Below are positions 28,750-37,042 of a stretch of DNA of 64,000 nucleotides, piece by piece; position 1 is the first letter of the stretch; each line of letters begins with the position of its first letter. Source of the stretch: Bacillota bacterium (lineage in GTDB: Bacteria > Bacillota > Clostridia > Lachnospirales > Lachnospiraceae); the NCBI GenBank assembly GCA_023414875.1, contig JAEZMV010000028.1:372001-436000 (forward strand), read 5' to 3'. Made by a program: the position numbers and the translations under genes. Below the pieces are notes generated by a model. The model was not told the DNA's origin. It did no database searches and saw nothing but the letters and a program-made list of their open reading frames with translations.

Positions 28750-28871
28750 TAGCTGAATTCATGCTTTCAAACTGTAGTTCGACTATGTAGCGTTGGAATA
28801 TTCCTGCTGATTGCAGGGGCGTAAAAAGAATATAACGAAAATGCATAATTAATTAACGTGGAGAAAGATAT

Positions 28872-29423
28872 ATGACAATAGAGAAAGAGCCAAATTTTAT
28901 GGCATTAGAAAATAATATCATTGATATCATCAAAGAAGAACAGATTAAATTAGGTTATCAAAAAGAAACGATTCGATTGTATTACCCGATGGAAACGATT
29001 ACTAATTTACTAGGGACAGATTACGAAGTAGCTGAATTATCTAAGGTACTTCTCCGGTTTTGTGAATTTGTTAGTTCGCGTTTAGGAAAAGTGGTATATT
29101 CAAACGTGGGTATGAGGTTCTGCTTTGTTATCCCTCCTGACGGAGTAACCTACGTACATGAAAAGGTTGAGGATAGATATTTTTTAAGAGAGTTTATTAA
29201 TAAAATTAGTGAGCATAATTGTACATTGAACGAGATTTTGAAAGTGTTTAATAATTATTCAGATCAGGTTATTTGTAATAAATTGAAGGATGGAGAATTT
29301 GATTATCTAATATATTTTAAAGATGAACAACCGGATTCTTTTTTGTATTGCTTGAAATTTGAACATGAACATGTGATATATCACAGGTTTACAAGAGCAG
29401 ATTACGAAAAATTTGACTTCTAA
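28872..29423 (+). CDS. DUF3877-like protein
   Basis: 183 residues with no signal peptide or membrane span. 'MALENNIIDIIKEEQIKLGYQKETIRLYYPMETITNLLG' resembles the N-terminus of the clostridial DUF3877 family, and the body continues with 'FVIPPDGVTYVHEK' and 'CTLNEILKVFNNYSDQVICNKLKDGEFDYLIYF'. Function is unknown. ATG 28872 has GGAGAAAGA upstream. It lies 122 nt after recD2, probably in its own unit. The family name is from memory. Confidence 0.72.
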   Translation: MTIEKEPNFMALENNIIDIIKEEQIKLGYQKETIRLYYPMETITNLLGTDYEVAELSKVLLRFCEFVSSRLGKVVYSNVGMRFCFVIPPDGVTYVHEKVEDRYFLREFINKISEHNCTLNEILKVFNNYSDQVICNKLKDGEFDYLIYFKDEQPDSFLYCLKFEHEHVIYHRFTRADYEKFDF

Positions 29424-29528
29424 TGAATAACACTATGTAATTATAAACAAATAGATATAACAAAAAGAAAAAAACGTAACTAGGTATGAATAAGAACAGT
29501 CATTTTTAATTAACTGTATAATTTCTTC

Positions 29529-29556
29529 TTGACAATTGACTATAGATTAATATAAT
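29529..29556 (+). promoter_or_regulatory. Consensus sigma-A promoter
   Basis: TTGACA (29529-29534), 16-nt spacer, TATAAT (29551-29556). It drives the marR/membrane protein pair, and its -10 box lies inside the left arm of the operator palindrome. Confidence 0.85.
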
Positions 29557-29593
29557 TGTAAGTATACATATTGTATGTATACTTACAATTATA
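29551..29593 (+). promoter_or_regulatory. 43-bp perfect inverted repeat, MarR operator
   Basis: Arms of 20 bp (29551-29570 and 29574-29593) are exact reverse complements around a 3-nt centre (TTG). The left arm starts with the -10 box and the right arm ends just before the ribosome site, so bound repressor would block the promoter. The RNA could also fold over the leader. Confidence 0.85.
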
Positions 29594-29605
29594 TTGGGAG
29601 GTAAT

Positions 29606-30061
29606 ATGGAGATACAAGAAATCTTAGGATATTTACTTAATTCAAGTGCAAAATTGATTAAACGAACAATGGATAGTTATTTGGATAAATACGGTATTAC
29701 AACATCACAATGGGCAATTTTAAAACTACTTGATAATAAAATACAATTAACGCAAACACAGATAGCGAAAGAGTTGTTGGGAGATAGGGCTACAGCAGGT
29801 GATGTAATACAGAGATTATGTGAAAAAGGCTATATAGAAAAATCATTAGATAAATATGACAGACGAGTTTATGTGGTTAGTTTAACTCCAAAGGCGAAAA
29901 ATGTGATAGTTGATATCGAGGGAATGGTTTCTGTGGTTACTAAAAAAGCATTGGAGGGTTTGACTGAGAGCGAAGAACAGATCTTATATAAATCCTTGAA
30001 ACATATCATCAATAATTTATCACAGGAGGTATCCTATGACGTGGGGACAAGAGATATTTAG
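29606..30061 (+). CDS. MarR family transcriptional regulator
   Basis: 151 residues. MarR winged helix: 'MDSYLDKYGITTSQWAILKLLDNKIQLTQTQIAKELLGDRATAGDVIQRLCEKGYIEKSLDKYDRRVYVVSLTPKA', with the 'D-R-R-V' wing near residue 92. ATG 29606 is preferred to TTG 29594 because GGGAGGT at 29596-29602 fits only the former. Its operator is almost certainly the 43-bp palindrome over its own promoter. The membrane protein gene overlaps its end by 26 nt. Confidence 0.92.
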   Translation: MEIQEILGYLLNSSAKLIKRTMDSYLDKYGITTSQWAILKLLDNKIQLTQTQIAKELLGDRATAGDVIQRLCEKGYIEKSLDKYDRRVYVVSLTPKAKNVIVDIEGMVSVVTKKALEGLTESEEQILYKSLKHIINNLSQEVSYDVGTRDI

Positions 30062-30410
30062 AGCATTTTTACTGGCCTTAGGCACGATAGAGATTATAAC
30101 CAATGCAAGCTATTTAATCAAATCCGACGGGTTAGCTTTAGCCAGGAAGCAACATGGAGAATTGCCCCCAAACCTATCAAATAAGAAAATTAAGCGGAAG
30201 GTAATCTGTATGTTCAGCTTTGGAATAGCTTTTTTTATAGTATCCTTATTCACTTATGTACTTCGAAAATATCTTCCTGGGATTATATTTGTAACTACAT
30301 TATTATTCTCTCTTTATGGGATAACGGAAGCTTTGTATTATCGATATTGGAAAACCTTTGGATTTGCATTTGTAACGATTTTGTTATTGATTGGTTCTAT
30401 CGTTATTTAA
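30036..30410 (+). CDS. Small membrane protein, MarR-regulated
   Basis: 124 residues with three or four hydrophobic segments (about 7-25, 57-78, 82-100, 104-124). A polar loop between the first two contains 'LARKQHGELPPNLSNKKIKRK'. It starts at ATG 30036 within marR, with CAGGAGG directly upstream, so it is co-translated. I do not recognise the family. The arrangement suggests it is the target of MarR control, perhaps in membrane stress or small-molecule efflux. Confidence 0.75.
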   Translation: MTWGQEIFRAFLLALGTIEIITNASYLIKSDGLALARKQHGELPPNLSNKKIKRKVICMFSFGIAFFIVSLFTYVLRKYLPGIIFVTTLLFSLYGITEALYYRYWKTFGFAFVTILLLIGSIVI

Positions 30411-30459
30411 TACATATTTGAGTTTTTATACTAGATACTAAATTTGCATTATGTTAAAT

Positions 30460-30489
30460 AGAAAAGCAGCCTGTTTGGGCTGCTTTTCT
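30460..30489. terminator. Bidirectional terminator
   Basis: A 12-bp stem AGAAAAGCAGCC (30460-30471) / GGCTGCTTTTCT (30478-30489) between two convergent genes; T-rich on both sides. Confidence 0.9.
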
Positions 30490-30491
30490 GA

Positions 30492-32234
30492 TTAGAACCG
30501 GCATTCAATCGTCATAGGCATGATGCTTTCATCCGGCATTATTTGAAATTTTGAAAACATCTTCTCTAAAATAACCATATTCTTGCGATTATGGCCTATC
30601 ACTTGTGATAAATCCTTTGGATTACAAAGTATTGTAATAGGAAGATACTGATCAGGAGTATTACTCAGTGCATTTAACTTATCCTTCATAAGATCTAGAA
30701 AATAATCACTTTCTACAAGCTGGCGAAAAGCAGGATGAAAGGGACCGTAAAGGATCTCCTTGCCCTCTGCGATAAGATCTGTGGGTTGCAGCCCCATCCG
30801 TATTACAGGTATATGATTAGTCAGAAAAATCTTATACATATCTTTCGTCCAATCAACCGCCTCTTCAATTGATAAGGGGTTGTACTCTCCTCTTAGACTG
30901 AGTTCGGACAGCTCAGTTTCCTTAATTACCAAGGTTGGATAGATTCGAATAAAATCCGGTTTCAGTAGCACGGTAAGCTTGGAAGAAAGTATCGACTTTT
31001 CTTTCGTATCCTTCGGTAAACCGACCATTAATTGTATACCGAGTTGGAAACCATAGGATTTAATTAAACTAACAGCCCGGTAGACATCCACAACCAGATG
31101 TCCTCGATTAGAAGCTTTAAGAACCTCCTCATCTAAGGATTGAACTCCAAGTTCTATCGTATCAACTTGATAAAGCTTGAGTCTGTCAAGGATATCCTTG
31201 GAAATGTAATCTGGTCGTGTAGACAAACGGATGGCTTGTATCTTTCCAAGATTTTTATACTCAGCTGCTAACTTAAGGTAATTTTCTTGTAGCTTTGTAT
31301 CAATTCCAGTAAAGCTTCCTCCGAAGAACGCAAGTTCAACATACGTTGTATCATCTAAAGTCGAACAGTAAGCCTTAATTTGTTCCTCTATTTCCTGCAG
31401 GGTCATAGCATTTGCTTTAGCGGTAATTTTTCTTTGGTTACAAAACACACAATCATTGGGGCAGCCTTCATGAGAAATGAAAATAGGGATGTTAACATGC
31501 TTTTTGCGGTTAGGCATAACCTCAGTGCTTTTTTCCTGATAGTTGAATATGAGTACAGAACCTATATCTGTTAAGGAAAAATTCTCAAAATAAACCAGAT
31601 TCTTATGAGCCGCTTTAACAAAGGATTGTATGCTTAAAAAGTCCGGATGCTTACTTAAATCTCCATGAAATACAACAGTGTCCTCAAAGCTGGCACTGGC
31701 ACCTCCCAGAAATCCATAATCAAAGCCATCCAGGTTAACGTATCCAGGCTGGATTAGAAGTACATTCATTAAATCCTTGGCAGCCTTATAGATACCTTCA
31801 TCACTGGTGATAAGAGCATCCTCACTAACCACAACTGTTGAGCATTTGGTATATCCTTGCTTAACAGGGAGTAGTGTTTTATTCGTATTTTTACTATGGA
31901 GTAAAAGAAGAGAATTGGTATACTCGAGATTATGAATCAAATAATTCTTTGTAATTACTGCGTTATAGGCGATATCCTGCGGATAAACCGGAGCAAGCCT
32001 TGAGTTTCCCATTATAAAAGGAACACCCAGGGCATCTAGTTGCCTGAAGATTTGAAAAGGAGCATTTTCATCAATGATTAAGGTATCATCAAGGATGGAA
32101 ATTACAAGATCAGGATGACTGCTAATCCTAGGGTCAAAACGTTCATCCTTAGGAACAAGAATAACCGTTCCTCTTGTCTTCATATAGTTAATCAAGGCTT
32201 GATCAGCCATTTCAGATATAAATATTAGGGTCAT
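30492..32234 (-). CDS. Fused GME-fold (DUF6873-like) and Elp3-like radical SAM protein
   Basis: 580 residues from the start at 32234 (GAAAGGA upstream on the minus strand). The N-half, about 1-230, resembles the guanidino-modifying-enzyme (GME) fold DUF6873: 'LLPVKQGYTKCSTVVVSEDALITSDEGIYKA', 'GYVNLDGFDYGFLGGASASFEDTVVFHGDL'. The C-half from about 240 is a radical SAM core: 'FISHEGCPNDCVFCNQR' (CxxxCxxC 4Fe-4S motif), 'ELAFFGGSFTGI', 'IRLSTRPDYI', 'IELGVQSLDEEVL', like the Elp3/YhcC group. Such domains usually appear as separate proteins. An internal ATG at 31517 (MPNRKKHVNIP) sits just before the SAM part. The activity of each half and their link are unknown. Confidence 0.85.
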   Translation of the reverse strand: MTLIFISEMADQALINYMKTRGTVILVPKDERFDPRISSHPDLVISILDDTLIIDENAPFQIFRQLDALGVPFIMGNSRLAPVYPQDIAYNAVITKNYLIHNLEYTNSLLLLHSKNTNKTLLPVKQGYTKCSTVVVSEDALITSDEGIYKAAKDLMNVLLIQPGYVNLDGFDYGFLGGASASFEDTVVFHGDLSKHPDFLSIQSFVKAAHKNLVYFENFSLTDIGSVLIFNYQEKSTEVMPNRKKHVNIPIFISHEGCPNDCVFCNQRKITAKANAMTLQEIEEQIKAYCSTLDDTTYVELAFFGGSFTGIDTKLQENYLKLAAEYKNLGKIQAIRLSTRPDYISKDILDRLKLYQVDTIELGVQSLDEEVLKASNRGHLVVDVYRAVSLIKSYGFQLGIQLMVGLPKDTKEKSILSSKLTVLLKPDFIRIYPTLVIKETELSELSLRGEYNPLSIEEAVDWTKDMYKIFLTNHIPVIRMGLQPTDLIAEGKEILYGPFHPAFRQLVESDYFLDLMKDKLNALSNTPDQYLPITILCNPKDLSQVIGHNRKNMVILEKMFSKFQIMPDESIMPMTIECRF

Positions 32235-32478
32235 ATGTTCATTTCCTTTCGGATATAGTTTATCACTAACGATAGGGACAGGCAACTGATAATAAAGTCC
32301 ATTGTTTAAAATTAATATACCAGTACAATTTTGATTTGTCCTATCTTTGACACCAATTAATTGCTAGTGCAATTTCAAAGGATCCCTGGAATACCAAAAA
32401 TAACCAGAAGGATATAAAGCATGTGCTAATTACTCTATGTTAGAGTTACATTATCAAATTTGTCTAGGAGGATATTTT

Positions 32479-33705
32479 ATGAGAAGAAAGTTAATGAGTA
32501 TTTTATTGGTCTTAGTTATGATCGTATCTTTGGCTGCCTGTGGGAAAAAAGAGGATGAAAAGACATCCGGTGATAACAAAAAAGAAGAGGTTACACAGAA
32601 ACCAGAAGTTACAGAACCGGCGAAAGAGACAAGCACCGATAATGTTACAGCAGCACCTGTGGAAGAGAAGGAAGTTTTTAAGATTGGTATCTCAATGCCT
32701 ACCAAATCCCTGGAGCGTTGGAACAGAGATGGTTCTTACCTTCAGAAAGAATTTGAAGCTTTAGGTCATGAAGTAAAAATTACATATTCAGATAATAATA
32801 TTGAGCAACAGGTTAATGATGTTCAGAACTTGATCGCTGATGGTGTAAATCTGTTAGTTATCTCTGCAATTGATGGAGAGTCTTTATCTGCAGTATTAAA
32901 GGATGCTGAAGATCAGAATATTCCTGTTATTGCATATGACCGTTTGATTATGAATACAAAATCAGTTTCCTATTATGTATCCTTTGATAATTATACTGTA
33001 GGTAAATTACAGGGCGAATACGTAGCTCAGACCTTAGATCTTGCGAATGCAGGAGACAAAAAATTCAATATCGAATTTACAGCAGGTGATCCTGCCGATA
33101 ATAATGCCGGCTTCTTCTATAACGGCGCTGTAGATGTACTAAAACCTTATATTGAAAGTGGTACTTTAAATGTTGTATCCGGTCAGAAGAAATTCGAAGA
33201 AGTTGCGACGCCTCAATGGGATACAGCAACAGCACTTGATCGTATGCAGAACATATTAGCTTCTTATTATGCAGATGGTACACAGCTTGATGTATGCTTA
33301 TGCTCCAATGACTCAACAGCACTTGGTGTTACTCAGGCAGTTGATTCTGACTATGCTGGAAGCAACTGGCCGATTATCACCGGACAGGATGGTGACGTTG
33401 CTAACTTAAAGAATTTATTAGATGGAAAACAGGCTATGACCGTTTACAAAGCAGTGGCAAATGAAGCTGTCGTAACAGTTGCTCTTGCACAGGAGATGCT
33501 TGCTGGCAATACCCCGGATGCTTCCCTTACCGATAAGTTTGATTGTGAATGTGCTTTTGATACAACTTCCTACGACAATGGAACCGGAATTATTCCTTCC
33601 TATCTGTTGAATCCGGATGTTGTAACCAAAGACAACTATATGGAGAAATTGGTTGATAGCGGATATTATACAGTTGGCGGCGATGGTTACCTGGCTGCTA
33701 AATAA
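32479..33705 (+). CDS. chvE: Multiple-monosaccharide ABC transporter substrate-binding protein (ChvE-like)
   Basis: 408 residues from ATG 32479 (TAGGAGGA upstream). Lipobox 'IVSLAAC', Cys21, then a charged, low-complexity linker (E/K/T-rich) to about residue 70. The periplasmic-binding fold begins 'FKIGISMPTKSLERWNRDGSYLQKEFEALGHEVKI' and shows 'IPVIAYDRLIMN...YYVSFDNYTVGKLQGEYV' and 'PIITGQDGDVANLKNLLDGKQAMTVYKAV'. These are the features of ChvE/XylF pentose/hexose binders. A hairpin at 33805-33837 separates it from the ATPase gene. Confidence 0.92.
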   Translation: MRRKLMSILLVLVMIVSLAACGKKEDEKTSGDNKKEEVTQKPEVTEPAKETSTDNVTAAPVEEKEVFKIGISMPTKSLERWNRDGSYLQKEFEALGHEVKITYSDNNIEQQVNDVQNLIADGVNLLVISAIDGESLSAVLKDAEDQNIPVIAYDRLIMNTKSVSYYVSFDNYTVGKLQGEYVAQTLDLANAGDKKFNIEFTAGDPADNNAGFFYNGAVDVLKPYIESGTLNVVSGQKKFEEVATPQWDTATALDRMQNILASYYADGTQLDVCLCSNDSTALGVTQAVDSDYAGSNWPIITGQDGDVANLKNLLDGKQAMTVYKAVANEAVVTVALAQEMLAGNTPDASLTDKFDCECAFDTTSYDNGTGIIPSYLLNPDVVTKDNYMEKLVDSGYYTVGGDGYLAAK

Positions 33706-33804
33706 TCATCAAGAAGTAATAACTGAACGATTATAATGGGTAAAATTATCCGATGATCATAGCAGTGCAGATAGATATTATTTGCTGCTTTGTATATACA
33801 TGAA

Positions 33805-33837
33805 GAATATGGGCGGGAAATACTCTCGCCCATATTC
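33805..33837 (+). repeat. Intercistronic hairpin between binding protein and ATPase genes
   Basis: An 11-bp perfect stem GAATATGGGCG (33805-33815) / CGCCCATATTC (33827-33837), extendable by three pairs, with no T run. It is probably an RNA stabiliser or 3'-end protector for the abundant binding-protein mRNA rather than a terminator. Confidence 0.7.
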
Positions 33838-33878
33838 CGTATATAAGAGGTCATGCGATAAACAAGGAGGATCTTAAT

Positions 33879-35435
33879 TTGACAGATTATATTCTTGAAA
33901 TGAAGAATATCGTGAAAGAGTTCCCGGGAGTGAAGGCTTTAGATAATGTTAACCTACAGGTTGAGCGGGGTGAAATTCATGCTTTGGTAGGAGAGAATGG
34001 GGCTGGAAAATCCACACTGATGAATATCTTAAGCGGTATTTACCCTTATGGGTCTTATTCCGGAGAGGTTAAATATAATAATGAAGGTTGTAAATTTAAT
34101 AATTTACGTGACAGTGAAGAAGTTGGCATTGTAATTATTCATCAGGAGCTGGCATTAATTCCGACGCTTAGTATAGCTGAAAACATGTTTCTTGGGAATG
34201 AAAGAAAAGGAAGCCTCGGAATTAACTGGGATGAGACTTACCGTCAAGCTGAAGAACATATGAAGCAGGTCGGATTAAAAGAATCTCCTGAGACCCTGAT
34301 TAAAGATATTGGAACCGGAAAACAGCAGTTAATTGAGATTGCGAAAGCACTTTCGAAAAATGTTAAGCTATTAATCCTGGACGAACCAACCTCTTCTCTG
34401 AATGAAGAGGATACAAAGATGCTGCTGGATCTGTTACTGGAATTCAAACAGCAGGGAATGACCTCCATTATGATTTCCCATAAGCTTAGTGAAATAGCAT
34501 ATGTAGCAGATAACATTACAATACTCCGTGATGGTTCCACGATAGAGACGATTAGTAATGCTACTCATAATATAGATGAGAGTCGAATCATTAAAGGAAT
34601 GGTTGGCCGTGAGATGAAAGATCGTTTTCCGAAGAGAGAATATGCGGTTAGCGAGGAAATTGCTTTACAGGTTATGGACTGGGTTGTATATCATCCGTTA
34701 TATGAAGAAAAAATGATATGCAAGCGGATTAATTTTCATGTTAAAAAAGGTGAAATCGTAGGGTTTGCAGGTCTTCAGGGTGCCGGCCGTACGGAATTAG
34801 CTATGAGCATCTTTGGGCGCAGCTACGGTCAGAAAATATCAGGAACCTTAATTGTGAAAGGAAAGGCTACGGTATTAAAAGACACCCGAAATGCCATCAA
34901 CGCCGGGATTGCCTATGTAACCGAAGATCGAAAAAATAACGGTCTGATACTAGGGCAGCCCATCCGAGTAAATACTACCTTAGCTAAAACCGTTAAGGTA
35001 AGTAAGTTTGGAGTGTTTGATGAGGATAAGGAAAAAATAGTAGCGGAGGAAAGCAAGAGTAAGTTTAATATTAAATGCAACAATACAGAACAAAATGTCG
35101 GGAATTTATCCGGTGGTAACCAACAAAAAGTTTTACTGGCTAAATGGTTGTTCGCGGATCCTGATATTCTTTTACTTGATGAGCCGACCAGGGGAATCGA
35201 TGTAGGCGCTAAATATGAGATTTACAATATCATGAACCAATTGGTAAAGGAAGGCAAAAGCGTTGTTATGATCTCTTCCGAAATGCCGGAACTGCTTGGT
35301 ATGTGTGATAGAATCTATATTATGAATGAAGGCAAAATTGCCGGAGAGCTTACAGCAGGGGAAGCTACCCAGGAGCAAATCATGTCCTGTATACTGAATA
35401 GTGATAAAATGAATCAGGAGGTTGAAACAGTATGA
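33879..35435 (+). CDS. mmsA: Multiple-monosaccharide ABC transporter ATPase (MmsA/GguA-like, two NBDs)
   Basis: 518 residues, TTG start at 33879 with AAGGAGGAT 8 nt upstream. Two ATPase domains: the first has Walker A 'GENGAGKST', an atypical signature 'IGTGKQQLIEIA' and Walker B 'LLILDEPTSSL'. The second has a degenerate A-loop 'GLQGAGRTE', signature 'LSGGNQQKVLLA' and Walker B 'ILLLDEPTRGIDVGAKYEIY'. This is the layout of the CUT2 family (RbsA, XylG, MglA, GguA). It overlaps the permease gene by 4 nt and powers monosaccharide uptake. Confidence 0.93.
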   Translation: MTDYILEMKNIVKEFPGVKALDNVNLQVERGEIHALVGENGAGKSTLMNILSGIYPYGSYSGEVKYNNEGCKFNNLRDSEEVGIVIIHQELALIPTLSIAENMFLGNERKGSLGINWDETYRQAEEHMKQVGLKESPETLIKDIGTGKQQLIEIAKALSKNVKLLILDEPTSSLNEEDTKMLLDLLLEFKQQGMTSIMISHKLSEIAYVADNITILRDGSTIETISNATHNIDESRIIKGMVGREMKDRFPKREYAVSEEIALQVMDWVVYHPLYEEKMICKRINFHVKKGEIVGFAGLQGAGRTELAMSIFGRSYGQKISGTLIVKGKATVLKDTRNAINAGIAYVTEDRKNNGLILGQPIRVNTTLAKTVKVSKFGVFDEDKEKIVAEESKSKFNIKCNNTEQNVGNLSGGNQQKVLLAKWLFADPDILLLDEPTRGIDVGAKYEIYNIMNQLVKEGKSVVMISSEMPELLGMCDRIYIMNEGKIAGELTAGEATQEQIMSCILNSDKMNQEVETV

Positions 35436-36601
35436 ACATAAAGGTAAAGAAATTTCTTGTAAAATATACGATGGTCATCGTACTTGTGATCGTGTTTTTA
35501 CTATTTAGTTTTTTGACCGATGGAAGGTTGGTTTATGCGCAGAACATGTCAAACCTGTTGCTTCAGAACGCGTATGTACTTATTCTTGCCTGTGGTATGT
35601 TACTATGTATCCTTACCGGTGGTAACATCGACTTATCGGTGGGTGCGATTGTATGTCTGGTAGGGGCCTTTGCAGCAAAGGTACTTTCGGCTACCGACCT
35701 TAATGCAGTTATTGTTATATTACTCGGGTTGGGACTTGCATTATTAATTGGAGTATGGCAGGGTTACTGGGTTGGATATGCCAGAATTCCACCCTTTATC
35801 ACTACTTTGGCAGGTATGTTTATCTTCCGTGGAATTGGTCGTATTATTCTGAATAGTAAGACAATACCCATCCAAAACGAGTTTTTCTTGGATATCTTCA
35901 CCTCATATTTAAATATTCCGGCAATAGATACCGATAAGAGAAAATACTCGGCTATCATAATCGGATTTATAGCAGTAGTAGTCTACATAGTTTTAACGAT
36001 CATCGGTAACAAGAACAAGAAAAAGAAGGGTTATAAAGTAGACAGCCCGGTAACCACCTATGTCAGGTTAGCAATCATCAGTATCTGTATATTGGCATAT
36101 AGTTGGAAATTATCCCAATATAAAGGCATCAGCATAATGCTCGTGTGGGTTTTGGTTGTAGTGCTTATTTATGCCTATATTACAAATAAAACAGTGTTTG
36201 GCCGTTATTTCTATGCGATCGGTGGTAATGAAAAAGCTACGAAGCTCTCCGGTATTAATACAAATAAGATTTATTTTGTAGCATATGCACAGGTGGCATT
36301 ACTTGCTGGCCTTTGTGGTTTAATATCAGCTGCACGTGTGGGATCTGTGAATGGCGACACCGGCTACCAATTTGAGATGGATGCAATTGGTTCCTGTTTT
36401 ATCGGAGGTGCCTCTGCATACGGTGGCTCAGGAACAGTAAGCGGTGCAGTGATTGGTGCTATCCTTATGGGTGTTATTAATCAGGGTATGTCCATCTATG
36501 GTTTAAATACAAACTGGCAATATGTTGTAAAGGGTGGCGTACTGCTATTTGCTATTATATTTGATATTAAATTCAATAATAAGAATATGACCAAGGCTTA
36601 A
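35432..36601 (+). CDS. mmsB: Multiple-monosaccharide ABC transporter permease (MmsB/GguB-like)
   Basis: 389 residues, ten or so membrane spans. CUT2 hallmarks are 'LTGGNIDLSVGAIVCLVGAF' and 'GGNEKATKLSGINTNKI', with 'MDAIGSCFIGGASAYGGSGTVSGAVIGAILMGVINQGMSI' near the C-terminus. The cytoplasmic insert around residues 190-215 (N-K-K-K-K-K-G) makes it longer than XylH/RbsC and matches the GguB/MmsB branch that imports several sugars. Its ATG is in the 4-nt ATGA overlap with the ATPase gene. Confidence 0.92.
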   Translation: MNIKVKKFLVKYTMVIVLVIVFLLFSFLTDGRLVYAQNMSNLLLQNAYVLILACGMLLCILTGGNIDLSVGAIVCLVGAFAAKVLSATDLNAVIVILLGLGLALLIGVWQGYWVGYARIPPFITTLAGMFIFRGIGRIILNSKTIPIQNEFFLDIFTSYLNIPAIDTDKRKYSAIIIGFIAVVVYIVLTIIGNKNKKKKGYKVDSPVTTYVRLAIISICILAYSWKLSQYKGISIMLVWVLVVVLIYAYITNKTVFGRYFYAIGGNEKATKLSGINTNKIYFVAYAQVALLAGLCGLISAARVGSVNGDTGYQFEMDAIGSCFIGGASAYGGSGTVSGAVIGAILMGVINQGMSIYGLNTNWQYVVKGGVLLFAIIFDIKFNNKNMTKA

Positions 36602-36632
36602 TTTGATATAAGAGTAGAGGAGACAGGGAAAC

Positions 36633-36908
36633 ATGAAGTGGATTAATAAGGATGCGCTGCCACAGTCGGCAGGGCTAAGAGCTATACTATATTATCTGGT
36701 GGCAATCTATATAGGCTATATGGGTTATTCTATCATGAAAAACAGGCTTGCCGGTGACGATACCATGTCATATCCTCTAGCAATCCTTCTTACATCAATA
36801 CTCGTGATAGGAGCAGTTGGGGTAGCTTTTTATGCAACAAAACGGATGAAATATGAAAGCAGGCAATCTGAGAAACAGATTGCCGATAAGGACGAAGACC
36901 GGGATTAA
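36633..36908 (+). CDS. Small two-span membrane protein
   Basis: 91 residues with hydrophobic segments at about 17-35 and 46-68 and a charged tail ('KRMKYESRQSEKQIADKDEDRD'). It lies 31 nt downstream of the permease in the same operon and before a terminator. I do not recognise the family. Its position suggests an accessory of the sugar importer or of the membrane-anchored sensor that follows. Confidence 0.7.
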   Translation: MKWINKDALPQSAGLRAILYYLVAIYIGYMGYSIMKNRLAGDDTMSYPLAILLTSILVIGAVGVAFYATKRMKYESRQSEKQIADKDEDRD

Positions 36909-36921
36909 GATAAATAAAAAG

Positions 36922-36958
36922 CGATGCAACAGTAGGGCTATAATGTTGCATCGTTTTT
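36922..36958 (+). terminator. Rho-independent terminator
   Basis: A 10-bp stem CGATGCAACA (36922-36931) / TGTTGCATCG (36944-36953) with an outer A/T stem, then TTTTT. It ends the importer operon before the sensor genes. Confidence 0.92.
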
Positions 36959-37042
36959 GCAATTTCATACATTATATGGTATAATAAGGAAAAGACTATT
37001 AGCATGAACACAATGCTCATCAGTGCTCAGGAATGGAGGAGA

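Noticed and set aside
32479..36601. Naming the importer XylFGH
   Set aside because: The permease's length and cytoplasmic insert fit the MmsB/GguB branch better; xylose remains only one possible substrate.
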